Shown: positions 1 to 11,188, numbered from the stretch's first letter. The stretch: DNA of 64,000 nucleotides from Narthecium ossifragum (GCA_963920575.1 OY986968.1:21458129-21522128), one strand, 5' to 3'. The notes: generated from the letters alone by a model not told the origin. Numbers and translations are program-made.

Positions 1-1640
1 TAAAATGTCCCATATTCAATTTGCTCTTCATGCAATTTGTCAGCAGCTTGTGACTGTCCAAATTTCATTGTTAGACATAAGTATTCCAGCATAGCACAAA
101 TGAATGTTTATTCCATTACTACAATTAAGAGTAATAACGATGGCTTTCGTTACGGACCTTCCGTCATTACTTGAAGCTACCCTGTCGATAATTATTATCG
201 TGATGGAAAAGGCTTGATGCGACCCTGTTGATAATTATTATCGTGATGGAAAAGGCGTTGGTATTTATCCCGTTGTTATTGGAGGTGTTGGTAGTTATCC
301 CATTATTGGAGGTGTCGTTAATAGTATAGCCGACAAAAGCGACGGAATATCCATCGCACCCTTACCCCCCTGTTTTATAGTCATTTTTTCATGTCCATGG
401 TCCACGTGGCATTAATTTGGCGATGGGCAAAAGATACTATACCGGTGGATTCCTCGTAGCTAAAAGTTGGTTTACTGATGGCTCATCGGTCGCTAAAAAT
501 GATTCATAAAATAAAAAAAATATACGCATTAAAAGAAAAGGTTTCCACATGAATACATCACTAATGCCGAATCCACCAAAAATACATGAAAGTGTCACTT
601 ATTTTATGCGTATTCAATATACAAGGTCTCAACCCATAGTGTATGTTGGAGAAGATAAAGTTGATGACAATGCTTCTAATTTGGTCATCATGTCTTGGTC
701 ATCATGTCCATGCATTCCTGATGCCTTGTGATCCGATGCTGCTGTCTTCTAGACCTGTAATTCAACAATATATCTTAATTTAGACTAAGGAAATTATCTC
801 AGAATGAATAGATGCTAATACTCAGTAAAATGTGAAGCTATCAATAATATAGGACTAGTAAATTGTCATAATTGAATATAAAATAAGCTCAGACAAACGA
901 AAAGGGAAAATAAAGTCTGGTTTACAACAAATTGTGTTGTAAACGGAACTCTAATCACAATTGAGGACAATAACTAGGTTCTAGTTTACAACAGTTGTCA
1001 TGAAGTGAATTCCCTTGTCAATCACATATATTTCTATTGTTGCTCAAGTCCTTTTGTAGCATCAAGACATTGTCGTTAATATATATATGTAGACGGATGA
1101 AGAAACTATTAAGATCAAAGACTCACAAGTGTTTCGTATTGATGAGCGCATGTCTAGGCCATGCGATGTCTTCAATGAGACGGGGAGTCCTCCAGGTAAC
1201 TGATTGGTTGCTATATCGAACTAGAAGAGATTTGAGAGACTACCCAGAGAAGCAGGTAGCTTGCTACTTGCTAGTGATCTTATATGATCAAGAAAAAAGT
1301 TAGGATTTGGACAAGCTCATGGAAGATATGATCAAGAACAAAGTTAGGATTTGGACAAGCCCATTACTGTACTCACAATGTTGATAGCTGCTTCACGTTT
1401 CCAATGCTTGGTTGGACTCAGAGGTCCCCCAAGGTCGGGATTGAAACACAAATCTCTGCAGGTAATTGTTCTTAGCAATTCCCATCTAGACTGAGATTTT
1501 TTGAAATACTTTTCTAGTATTTTAGATTTATGAATTCACCTTAAGTTGTCTTCTTTATGTTGAAAGCACTGGAAATATATAGAGATGTTTCCCTACAGGG
1601 AAACTCCATCTATTTATTCAACCTAAGACACACCCATGAC
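1..1640. other. Unassigned left flank
   Basis: No gene is recognised. The stretch holds a short tandem duplication at about 181-265 (period about 43 bp, core around TTGATAATTATTATCGTG). A second near-duplication of about 35 bp lies at 1285-1362 (two copies around AAAGTTAGGATTTGGACAAG). A short stem forms at 918-942 (GTTTACAACA and its inverse). A frame at 1037-1303 is open for 88 codons but resembles no family I know. Confidence 0.5.
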
Positions 1641-1649
1641 CACTTCTTA

Positions 1650-1932
1650 AGTTCTTATAGAGGGAGAGAGGTCGGATATTTGAGTGGAGGAGTTCAAGGG
1701 AAGCGCGTGAGGTGTGAGGAGGAGAGACCACATGACCTGTTGTTGTACCACTCCCCCTTTGGTCTAGAAGATTTTCTGAGAGCTTGCAGCCAAACCTATG
1801 GTATAGGCCTTGTCATGTGCTGGTGGGCTATCTGCACCATAAATTAAAGGGCCATTTGATTGTCCTAATCGGTTTTTTACACGTGTTTTTATGTATTAGG
1901 TCAATCAAATGGCTCTTTAATTTATGGTGCAT
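1650..1932 (+). repeat. Dispersed repeat R1, copy A
   Basis: The segment matches, in inverted orientation, sequence at 5758-5856 joined to 6392-6545, and part of it matches 5204-5350. Its end forms a strong stem: 1833-1861 is nearly the exact reverse complement of 1902-1930, with a 40-bp spacer. The class is not clear; the fold-back end suggests a DNA transposon or a MITE nested in the repeat. The 96-codon frame here is not believed to be a gene. Confidence 0.7.
1833..1930. repeat. Fold-back hairpin at the end of R1
   Basis: Arms of 29 bp (1833-1861 and 1902-1930) differ at only about two positions and flank a 40-bp loop. The same sequence appears in copy B near 5775-5812, where the second arm is shortened. 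Confidence 0.7.
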
Positions 1933-2089
1933 CCTTAAGGTCCTAATCAGTCACATACATTAATTCAAGGCCGTGTGTGCGTTACACGGGTGTGAAATCG
2001 ATCACCAAACGCAATTTATCAAATTGCCCCTGGGGTCACAAGAGCAATACAATCAACATGATCGCACCCGACGTGAAATCAAATCAATA

Positions 2090-2977
2090 GAAAACGACCC
2101 TCGACCCACACGGTCGAGCTAGGATAGAGGAACTGGTCCTCACACAATCTTTCTAAACAACTGTTGATTGCCTCACAAGATCCTTCTTTACACTTGAAGA
2201 AGATTAACATAAGTTGTAGCTCAAAGCGAATGAGTAGAAACTTGATCTAAATTTTGCCCAAATGCTCACAAAAGTAGTAATAAGTGTTATGCCAACTTTA
2301 CATAACAAAACAATTTATATTTGGTCTACAACCAGCTCACAAAACATCTTCAACGGCTCCCTATAACTCTCCAACGGCTAGTTTTTTTAGACTGCGCATT
2401 ACTGGTGGTCGATCCATGTATCGTCCGCCATATACAAAACAACTGCATTCTTGAGCTGCGGTCGATCCACGCATCGTCCGCTAGATCGACCGTGAGCCTA
2501 TGTTATGAAAAAAACATACTTTAGGGTCGATGATGCATTCGACCGCCGCTTCTTCAAATAAAGTCATCATAGTGTGCGGTCGATCGGTGCATCGTTTGCC
2601 ACATCGTCCACCGGCCTATAATTTTTTTAAAAAAAACATTCCGTCCGAGCCAATACTTAACGAAAGTATAAAACAACCAAACAACCTCCACGGTCGATTC
2701 GTGCATCGACCGCTTCATTGACCGTGAGGCTCTGTGAAGGAAAAAAGTTTTTCAGGGTCAATGCCTAATTCGACTGTGAGCCAACAAAAACTTTGACCAA
2801 GTTGGGTGAATCCACCGTGCAACCCCGCGGTCGATTCATGCTTCGACCGCCAAGTATAAGAAATTCTCAAATATGAATTTTAAAGCTTCTCACAAAAGGG
2901 AAAATTAATATTAAACATATATTTTATCATTTAATATACATTGGCATCATCAAAACAAGGTTAGGATCAACGATCTC
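2090..2977 (-). mobile_element. Ty1/copia 3' LTR, degraded
   Basis: Read on the minus strand, this resembles the 5' LTR at 52344-53455. It shares the LTR start (GTTGATCCTAAC; first T mutated), the AT-rich stretch after it, an array of GGTCGAT/ATCGACC near-palindromes at 2390-2850, and the segment encoding the leader region at 2170-2280. A purine-rich tract lies just upstream in the element's sense (2979-2995), so this is probably a 3' LTR. The outer end near 2090 is inferred from loss of similarity. Confidence 0.65.
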
Positions 2978-3500
2978 CTCCTTTTTTATGATGACAACCC
3001 TTTTATATGTGATGATAAAATATCAAAACTCCCTCTTAATCTATGCATCCATTTCTTTCATAAAATGTGTTCTAAAGTGTATACTAAGGATGCACACAAG
3101 TCATATGTCTCTAAAATGATTTGAAAAGTTCCATTTAAGATATAATGACAAGAGAACTTAGATTTTAGCATGTTCACTTTTTTAAAACAAGTAAATTTAA
3201 GCTTACATGAAGTGATTCATATAGATATTGAGATCAACAATATATCAATACAACTAACAATATCCAACAACTTTGTATTGCAAAAATTTCATTCAAAACA
3301 AAGTTTTCCAAAACATATAAAATCCAAGATAAAGAGTAAAAGTTAGAAATGTAGGGTAGCATTTGTTCTTTCTTCTTTCATCACAACCTTTTCTCCTCCT
3401 TTGGCATCATCAAAAAACATGGATGGAGTTTTAGGATTAAGTAGAGGTGTGGAAGGAGTAGGTGGAAATTTGTCCTTGATCTAGGTGAGGATGTCTTCTA
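2978..3500 (-). mobile_element. Ty1/copia internal 3' remnant with polypurine tract
   Basis: On the minus strand this ends in a run of A followed by GGAGGAGAT immediately before the LTR start, the usual position and composition of a copia polypurine tract. A second similar purine run lies near 3385-3400. No open reading frame remains. It is broken at about 3500 by a LINE 3' end. Confidence 0.5.
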
Positions 3501-3886
3501 GTTTTTTTTTGAAGAGATAAACCCTAAGGCTGGGGCACATCAATTAAGCAGTAGGAGATAATGATAGGTCTATCCTACAAGTAGGACGCCCAACAACAAG
3601 TGCTACAATTCCACGTGCCTGCCTCGCAATAAAATCCGCTCGCTGGTTCTTTTCTCTAGGAATATGTTGAACTTGAAAATCTCGAACACTTCTGGCTAGC
3701 CACCAGATCTCCTGTAAGAGAGGAAGGATACCCCCGTAGTCGGCACCCGTCCGTGCACCAATCCAACCGCAGCCAGCGAGTCACACTCCACCAGCAGGGA
3801 CCGACCTCCTCTACGCACTGCCTCCTGTATAGCCAGTTTAATAGCTTCCAACTCCCCACGAAGCACCGCATCTTCCTCGAACACTG
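3501..3886 (-). pseudogene. LINE 3' fragment with RNase H-like domain
   Basis: The minus strand ends in an A run (T run at 3509-3518 on the + strand). Upstream of it a frame encodes an RNase H-like segment around LRGELEAIKLAIQEA and LLVECDSLAAVGLV. The acidic residues in ELEAI and ECDSLA match the E and second D of plant LINE RNase H domains. The closest relative in the window is the LINE at 55025-61206. The fragment is cut at 3886 by an LTR. It is dead. Confidence 0.7.
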
Positions 3887-4905
3887 ATCGCTCGCGAACG
3901 TGTCGTTAAAACGTTGCAAACTCAATCGAATATTAAATTTATAATCCTTATTCAATTACTACACTACTAGGTAGAATAGCGGTGAAGTCGGGAGTCGATC
4001 CACAGGGAAAACGTTGGAAATCAAAATCAATTCTCGAAACCCTAAAACTAAGGAAAAGAATCAAATATAGAATAGAGTTATCTAAACTAATAAGGAAAAG
4101 AAATAAAAGGTTGATCAATTTGAATCAATGGAGTAGTTACTTAGGAATTACTCAATCCGCCCTAGTTTCGTTATTAGTCTTCTCTAGTTATCATCTTGTT
4201 CCCTTCTCTCAACATTATGGATCATATGGCTACAAGCTCACATGAATCCCTAAAAGAAAGTTAATGTTCTCAACGGCATAACCTATCTTTGCTTGACATA
4301 GATTGTCTTTGGTCCTACGATTACATTAAATTATACTACTCCTAATGACCTTGGCACAACCTATCTTCGCGTAGCATAGCTTATCTCAAAGCCAAACCAA
4401 TAACTTCTTAAAAACCATCTCATAAATCTCTACAATCAATCACAGAAATCATATAGGACTAAAAGTACGTCAAGGGAACTTTGTTTCTTCAACTCTATTA
4501 ACAATAAAACCATATTCATGAGATCATGCATCGAGAAGTTCACAAGAATCCAACTAAAGAAAGATCAAAACTACACTAGGGTTGCATGAATAATCCTAAG
4601 TACAATAATTAGCAACTCATCTTTTGGATGAAAGCCATCGGGTTGGAATAAGAAGCTGTCACCATCCGCATCCTCGCCGTCTTCTCCTTAATTCCCTCTC
4701 CAAAGATGTCAAAAAGATGAGAAATTCGGTTGGAACAACCCATTTATATAGTAGAAACCCTTGATCCCGGAATTAGGAGTTATAATTGAACTTAAACTCT
4801 AATTTCTCTAAATTCCATATTGATGACATCATCGGAGCGACCGATCGGACTTGGACTCAAATCCGATCCATCGCTCCAGTCGGTCTGACTGGGTCTGCCA
4901 CGTCA
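3887..4905 (-). mobile_element. LTR fragment of the same family as the solo LTR at 61633
   Basis: Its reverse complement follows the 3' part of the LTR at 61633-63088 closely. Shared stretches include the end GCGATCA, the segment reading TGGATCGACTC, and the pseudo-regular text near 62580-62760 (here 4240-4420). A minus-strand TATA-like box lies near 4743-4750. The 5' portion differs from the right-hand copy and ends at a junction with a copia LTR at about 4905, so this copy is truncated or recombinant. No TSD was found. Confidence 0.7.
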
Positions 4906-5203
4906 TTAAAAAAAAACAACCTCCGCTGTCGATCCATGCATCGACCGCCACATCGACCGTGAGACTATGTGAAGAAAAAGGCTTCTCAGGGTCGATGTCG
5001 GGATAGAACGCGCTCAACACAAACTTTGACCAAGTTGGGTGCATCTATTGTGCAACCTCGCGGTTGATCCATACATCGACTGCTAGTACAAGAAATTCTC
5101 AAATATGAATTTTAAAGCTTCCAATCAAAGGAAAATTAATATTAAACATATATCTTATCATTTAATATACATTGGCATCATCAAAATAAAGTTAGGATCA
5201 ACA
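4906..5203 (-). mobile_element. Ty1/copia LTR 5' portion
   Basis: This is colinear with 2680-2977 over its full length and, on the other strand, with the start of the LTR at 52344. The minus-strand start is a clean TGTTGATCC at 5203. It carries near-palindromic GTCGATCC/ATCGACC motifs and the 19-mer AGGCTTCTCAGGGTCGATG (4979-4997), which also occurs in the gypsy-type solo LTR at 7738-7756. Confidence 0.7.
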
Positions 5204-5350
5204 GGTACAACAACAGACCACGGGGTCTCCTCCTCACACCTCACGCGCTTCCCTTGAACTCCTCCACTCAAGTTTCTCACCTCTCTCCCTCTATATAGAT
5301 GGGATCGTCCTCTAATATGCCTCTTGTTTCCAGATAGGTCGACAACGAGG
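5204..5350 (-). repeat. Dispersed repeat R1, copy C (partial)
   Basis: Matches 6432-6580 in the same orientation at high identity, and 1650-1745 inverted. It is truncated on the left by the copia LTR that ends at 5203. Confidence 0.65.
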
Positions 5351-5757
5351 ACCATGGGTTCCAAATTGACGCAAACCATGTGAGTTGATCCGAGAAAGAA
5401 AGGGAACGATTTGATGTGAATTTGTGTTTTGGTTTTGCAGATATATGGATTTCAGTGACGAAGCTTCAAGAGCCTTGGAGCCTCTTCTACAAATACGATT
5501 TCTTTGCTTTGTACAATAACATACCTGAATATGTTTGGGATTTGGTTTTTGTTTTTGGTAAAAATCTTATTGCTAGCTTGTTGCTGTTGGTGTTTCTTTG
5601 ACTATTCTATCTGCTGATCGTATCTTGTTGAGTCTGCTCGCATTAATTGATTGAATGCCAATATGCAGAAATGTGCTGGAAAATTCCGAATTTTTCAATT
5701 AGACCGTGTTCTTGATTTGGGAGGCATGGATTTCTGATTTTTGCAGTTGCACTTAAA
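5351..5757. other. Unassigned spacer between R1 copies
   Basis: A 61-codon frame (5416-5601) has no recognised domain. A TTTGCAG at about 5434 resembles a splice acceptor, so a captured exon is possible, but no family could be named. Confidence 0.3.
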
Positions 5758-6587
5758 AACACGTGTAAAAAACTGATTAGGCCAATCAAATGACCTTTGA
5801 TTTATGGTGCAAGTAGCCTACCAACACATGACAAGGCCTATACCATAGGTTTGGCTTAGGGATGGCAAAATTGACCGCCCCGCTGGATAACCGACCCGAT
5901 CCGCACCAATGGGGACGGGTATGGTATAGATTTTTTACCCGTGGATACGGGTATGGTTTACAAATTTAAAATCCGCGCGGGTACGGGGCGGATTATGGTA
6001 TTGGGTAATATCCGCCCCGCCCCGCCACTAAATGTTGGTTTGGTGGATTTTAAAGAGTCTATTTTTATAATAATACTATAATAAAGACTAATTGTTGATG
6101 AGTGTTTGGTGGATCTAGATTTTAGAGACTGAATGTTGATGATAGTTTGGTGAATTTAGATTTAGATTTTAGAGACTTAATGCTAATTGAATGGTTTTTT
6201 TAGGTTTTGCGGATAACCGCGGATTGCGGGTAACCGCGGATTGCGGGTAACCGCGTACCCGCGGGGATGGTTATGGTCCGCGATCCCCATTATCAGCGCG
6301 GGGACGGGGCGGTTATGGTATGGGCGGAGGAGTGCGGGAACGGGTATGGTATTTCCAATATCCGCCCTGATCCGCCTCGTTGCCATCACTAGTTTGGCTG
6401 CAATCTTCGAGAAAGCCTTCCAGATTAGAGGGGGAGTGGTACAACAACAAACCACGGGGTCTCTCCTCCTCACACCTCACACGCTTCGCTCGAACTCCTC
6501 CACTCAAGTATCCTACCTCTCTCCCTCTATATAGATGGGATCGTCCTCTAATATGCCTCTTGTTTCCAGATAGGTCAACAACGGGGA
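5758..6587 (-). repeat. Dispersed repeat R1, copy B (split by a hAT insertion)
   Basis: The two parts, 5758-5856 and 6392-6587, join to give an inverted match to copy A. The duplicated 8-mer GTTTGGCT at the break shows that the intervening 535 bp is an insertion. At 6588 the repeat abuts the middle of a gypsy reverse transcriptase. Confidence 0.7.
5857..6391. mobile_element. Non-autonomous hAT element with 8-bp TSD
   Basis: The ends are TAGGGATGGCAA (5857-5868) and TTGCCATCACTA (6380-6391), imperfect terminal inverted repeats with 11 of 12 matching. The host 8-mer GTTTGGCT is present on both sides (5849-5856 and 6392-6399). An 8-bp TSD with TAGGG(A/G)TGGCAA-type ends is diagnostic of plant hAT elements. 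The interior is GC-rich and full of GGGTA/CCCGC runs. There is no transposase, so movement would need an autonomous hAT elsewhere. Confidence 0.92.
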
Positions 6588-6724
6588 TTAAATTCAAACA
6601 TGAGGGAAGTTGTGTTGATTAAATCCAAACATGAGGGAAGTTATGTTGAAAAAGGTTTTTAAACTCCTTGAGGCGGGGGTCATTTTCCCTATTTCTAATT
6701 CCAAATGGGTGAGCCCAACCCAAG
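6588..6724 (+). pseudogene. Ty3/gypsy (Athila/Tat-type) reverse transcriptase, N-terminal part
   Basis: The frame reads through PNMREVMLKKV, LLEAGVIFPIS and SKWVSP, the start of a plant Athila/Tat reverse transcriptase. LTR, gag, protease and any upstream RT are absent. The element begins abruptly at the R1 repeat, where a 35-bp stretch around CAAACATGAGGGAAGTT is tandemly duplicated (about 6588-6650). The domain continues at 9188 after a solo LTR. Confidence 0.85.
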
Positions 6725-7010
6725 TTGTGAGGACCCGTCCCTCAGACCTGGCCCGATCGCGTGGGTCGAGAGTCGGTTTTCTGTTGGTTTGGTTCCGCGT
6801 CGGGCACGATCGGGCGATCGTGTGGCGGTTTGGACCCCGGAGGCATTTTGGTAAATATGTCCTCTGATGGTCGGTTTTACACCCGCATTGCACCCACGGC
6901 CTTGGATTGATGTGTGTGTTTGATTAGAATCCCTAGGGTGCGTCCGATCGAAAGATCGGAGCTCGATCGGGAAAGATCGAATCGGACGGCTGAGATAGAT
7001 CCGGGTTTTC

Positions 7011-7017
7011 TATATAA
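7011..7017 (+). promoter_or_regulatory. TATA box of the solo LTR
   Basis: TATATAA lies about 290 bp into the LTR, followed by a pyrimidine-rich leader. This is the expected placing for an LTR core promoter; activity is inferred. Confidence 0.5.
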
Positions 7018-7534
7018 GCCCTGTCCCTTTCTTCTCTTTCCTTCTCTTCTCCTCCTGTCGTTTTCTCTCCTTCTCTCTCCTTCGGTTGAGTTAGGGCTCG
7101 GAGACGCGGCTTTCGGAGTGCGGATCTTGGCGGCTCGACTGGTGGGACGCGTGGAGGTGCCACCATACTTGCTCAAGTAGGTGTTTCTACCTCGATCTTA
7201 GGATCGGGTTCTCCTAGGATAGGTTTTATGTACTTTCACTGTAGGAATACATGTTAGAATGCTACGTAGCTCCTTGTGCATGTAGTGTGGAGGATTTGAA
7301 GTATTCCTATCTCGTATTTTCCGTATTCTAACGGTTGGTTTCCGTATTATCCCCGTTTTGTCGGTTTTCGTCCATTTGGACCTAGATAAGAGATTTAACC
7401 GTCAAAAACTGGATTTCTTCATTCCATTAGCTTCCCCATTGTTAAATACACTTGCTTGCAAAATCTCATTGTTTTCCAACTTGATTTGATCCTTGAAATC
7501 CAAGAGGCACTGTTCTGACGAACTATGCCTAAGG

Positions 7535-7885
7535 CTTGACAGTCGATCGGTGCATCGACCGTCAAGTATTAATTTGCGTTTTCTGGGCTTGACGGTCGAC
7601 CGTCGGATCGACCGTTGGGCTCTGTCGGGATTTTAGCCTCCCAGGGTCGATGCATGGATCGACCGCGGGATCTTCTCCTTTTCGCCATTTACATGACGGT
7701 CAACCGTCGGATCGACCGTCAGGCGCTGTTTGGTTTTAGGCTTCTCAGGGTCGATGAGTGGATCGACCGTCGCCCTTGGTTTTCTTCGCCTTGGCCTCAC
7801 GGTCGATCGCCGGATCGACCGTGACATCGTCCGTGGCCTCAAGGTCGATCGCCGAATCGACCGTGACATCGTCCGCGGGCCCTTG
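7535..7885 (+). repeat. Array of near-palindromic GGTCGAT/ATCGACC modules in the LTR
   Basis: About ten imperfect copies of GGTCGAT(n)ATCGACCG sit in roughly 350 bp. They include the 20-mer GGTCGATGCATGGATCGACC at 7645-7664, found identically at 52467-52486 in a copia LTR. Spacer modules such as GGCTTCTCAGGGTCGATG recur. Confidence 0.85.
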
Positions 7886-8868
7886 AACTTGGTTTTTCTG
7901 ACTTTTCTTGGATGGATTCGATTTGTGATTAACATCTAAACATGTTGGGAAGTGTGTATGTGGATTTTATGGGGTTTTCAAAGGATTTCCATCGGGTTTG
8001 AGGATCGATTCGAGTAATTTCCCTTTTTGGGCAAATCTATGGTTTCACTTGCATTTAATACATGTTTGATTGTAGTTAAATGCTTGGTTGTTTGCCTAAC
8101 CATTAACTAGCTATGAGTGCTAGCTAATGAGGAATTGTGAAACCTTAGCCTCTTGCCGGCGAGTGCCGAGGGCTATTGTATATCTGTGGAACTTTAACTG
8201 ATGATGCGACATGTAGAGACATCTAGGGTAGATGTTTGCCTAGGCTCATGCATTGTGTGCATTAGAGGCATTTGAGGTTAGGCGGGCGATGGTTTGGGTC
8301 GCCGATCCGAGGCTCTCGGGTAGCTCGGATCTGGCCTTAGGGCTGTGGCTGGGTCGTCAGGAGTAGGGTGTGATTGTTTAATCATAATCTCATGTCCTTT
8401 GAGGATTTGCGATAGTTGACTCATATCAGTGTTTGAGGTTTAGAGGTCGTGTTGTCTTCCAAGGCCAAGTGCTAGGGATGGATGTTGATGCGTTCCCGAT
8501 GTGTTTCCCCAAGGCTTGGTATTCCAGCTTGGGTAAGGGTGATCCTGCATGTTACTGTTCCTTGGCCTACTGGTAACATGTTCAGGAGAGAGGTTTCATG
8601 ATAGGAGCCCTTGGGACATCAACAGGGTTGTGGGACCCGTGGCATCCGTTAGACTTGAGTGGGAAGACAACAATGTTGTTGTTTTCCTCCTTTCAGTGTG
8701 CCGTAGAGTAGAACCCTACTGAGCTTATCGCTCACTCCTACCCAGGCTGCGTTTGCAGGTGCAGACGGCAGTTCTTCTTCAGTGGAGCCGACCGGATCGG
8801 CCTTTGGCGGCGCGAGTACATCCAGAGGCGCTTGAGGTTGTTGGAGGATTATCTGTTGTACCTTTTTG

Positions 8869-8870
<2 letters not shown>

Positions 8871-8944
<74 letters not shown>
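8871..8944. repeat. (AT)n microsatellite
   Basis: An uninterrupted run of about 36 TA dinucleotides within the solo LTR. Confidence 0.95.
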
Positions 8945-8949
<5 letters not shown>

Positions 8950-9187
8950 AAACATTTTGAGGATTTTGGGATCATGTACTATATCTTTACCTTGGAAGTA
9001 TTAGAATGGAATTTTGTAACTGTACAACTTGATGTTATATGAATTGAATATCTGTTCACCTCTGGAATACAATTGTTTAAATTATCCGTCTTTTCCGCTT
9101 TGTATCGCGCCGATTGAAGATGAATAGTGATAGGAACCCTTACGCCCCGTCCTGGATGGGTTTTCTGGGTCGGGGTGTGACACAAGT

Positions 9188-9674
9188 AGTGTCTAAGAAA
9201 TCGGGCATTACCATGATTAAAAATGAGAGGGGAGAAATTTTCGCTACTCGCCAAACTACAGGATGGCGAGTATGTATAGATTACCGGAAGTTGAACTCAT
9301 TCACTAGAAAGGATCATTTTTCACTTCCATTCATTGACCAAATTTTGGAAAGACTTGCCGGGCAAAGCTTCTATTGTTTCCTTGATGGCTACTCCGGATA
9401 TAACCAAGTAGCAATTGACCCTAAGGACCAAGACAAAATGACATTTACTTGTCATTTTAGTACTTTCGCCTACCGTCGTATGCCCTTTGGTCTTTGTAAC
9501 GCACCGGCAACGTTTCAATGTTGCATGTTAGCCATCTTTGGAGATATGATCGAACACTTTCTAGAGATCTTTATGGATGATTTTTCAGTCTTTGACCAAT
9601 CTTTTGACTCTTGCCTCGAGAATCTTACCAAAGTTTTAGCTAGGTGTGAGGAAACAAACCTACTCTTGAGTTAG
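9188..9674 (+). pseudogene. Athila/Tat-type reverse transcriptase, central part
   Basis: Continues the domain interrupted at 6724. Visible motifs are WRVCIDYRKLN, FLDGYSGYNQ, MPFGLCNAPATFQ and the catalytic FMDD box, in normal order. The frame ends at a TAG (9672-9674) where the family has a sense codon, and the same frame resumes directly after it. In an active element this would copy RNA to cDNA in the particle; here it is inactivated. Confidence 0.93.
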
Positions 9675-9689
9675 GAGAAGAGTCATTTC

Positions 9690-10511
9690 ATGGTAAATGA
9701 GGGGATTGTGTTGGGCCACGTTGTTTCAAGTAGGGGGATCGAAATTGATAAGGCCAAACTTGAGCTCATATCTAAACTTCCTCCTCCATCATCGGTTCGA
9801 CAAATTCGATCTTTTCTTGGGCATGTGGCTTTCTATCGTCACTTCATCAAGGATTTTAGCAAGATTTCCCGTTCCCTTTGTGCCTTACTTGCTAAAGATG
9901 TTCCTTTCAACTTTGATGATCCTTGCATGCATGCCTATACTACTCTTCGCGAGGCCTCTTCCGCACCCATTGTGCACGCACCCGATTATTCACTTCCTTT
10001 CGAAATCATGTGTGATGCCTCGGATTATGCCGTCGGCGTCGTTTTGGGTCAACGAATCGACAAGCTCCCTCACGTCATATGCTACACTAGCAAAACCTTG
10101 AATGATGCTCAAGTCAATTACATGGCTACGGAGAAAGAGTTGCTAGCGGTAGTCTTTTCTTTGGAGAAATTTCGATCCTACCTCCTTGGTTCCAAAATCA
10201 TTATCTTTACCGATCATGCCGCTTTGCGGTACTTGTTTGCCAAGAAGGATGCCAAACCACGCTTACTTCGATGGATCTTGCTTCTCCAAGAGTTCAATCT
10301 TGAATTTAAGGATAAAAAAGGCTCCTCTAATGTTGTAGCGGATCATCTTTCTAGGCTATCGTCCGAGCACATCTTAGACTCCATTCCAATCATTGAGTTG
10401 TTCCCGGATGAGCATCGTTTGACCATTGATCAATTTCCCAAGCCGTGGTTTGCTCATATTGTCAATTATCTCACCACCGGGCAAATTCCACTCTTTTGGT
10501 CCAAAAAATGA
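9690..10511 (+). pseudogene. Athila/Tat-type RT thumb and RNase H
   Basis: After the stop the frame gives the RT connection segment (IRSFLGHVAFYRHFIKDF) and then an RT-associated RNase H. That domain shows FEIMCDASDYAVG, YMATEKELLAVVFS and FTDHAALRYLF, keeping the D, E and D of the family. It ends in GSSNVVADHLSRL. A frameshift near 10500 separates it from the integrase. Confidence 0.93.
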
Positions 10512-11188
10512 TCGAACCAAATTTTTCACATATCAAGAACTATTTTTGGCATGATCCATATTTGCTCAAACGATGCCCGGACCAATTATTGAGAAGGTGT
10601 GTTCCCAAATCGGAAGTTGCGTCCATCCTCACTCATTGTCATTCTCATCCTTGTGGTGGACATTTCTCCGGTAGGAAGACCGCCGCAAAGATCTTTGAAT
10701 GCGGATTTTATTGGCCTATCATATTCCGTGATTCCTATAATTTCGCTAAAGCTTGCCTCCGGTGCCAACAAGTTGGTACAATCTCTAGACGTGATGAAAT
10801 GCCCCAAACTTCTATCCTTGAATGTGAAGTTTTTGATGTGTGGAATATTGATTTTATGGGTCCATTCCCTCAATCAAATGACTATTTATACATTTTGATA
10901 GGGGTAGATTATGTTTCCAAATGGGTGGAGGCAATCACCACAAAAACCAATGATCATAAAGTCGTGTTGAAATTTTTGCATGTCAATATTTTCACTCGTT
11001 TTGGCTTCCCGAGGACCATCATAAGCGATGGTGGCCCTCACTTCACCAACCGACATCTCAAATTCCTATTTGAAAAATATGGAATTACACATAAGGTAGC
11101 CACGCCTTACCATCCTCAAACTAGTGGCCAAGTTGAGGTGTCCAATCTCGAAATCAAGCGGGTTTTAGAAAAAAGTTGTGAGAATTGA
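10505..11188 (+). pseudogene. Athila/Tat-type integrase (zinc and catalytic core)
   Basis: An HHCC zinc-binding region (H...H, then CLRCQQ) precedes the catalytic core. The core shows [19 protein letters not shown] and HPQTSGQVE, so all three acidic residues (D, D, E) are kept. It is out of frame with the preceding RNase H and is cut at 11186-11188 by a frameshift. The core residues survive, but the reading frame does not. Confidence 0.93.

Larger units (their letters stand above)
6725..9182 (+). mobile_element. Solo LTR (2458 bp, chromovirus-like) with 5-bp TSD
   Basis: It starts TGTGAGGACCCGTCC and ends GGGTGTGACA, giving TG...CA termini. The 5-mer CAAGT flanks it exactly (6720-6724 and 9183-9187), and removing it rejoins the host RT frame. 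ACTGAGCTTATCGCTCAC near 8718-8735 recalls the 3' part of Tekay/Del-type LTRs. No internal domains or second LTR are present, so this is a solo LTR left by unequal recombination. It holds a TATA box, a near-palindromic tandem array and an AT microsatellite. Confidence 0.9.
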
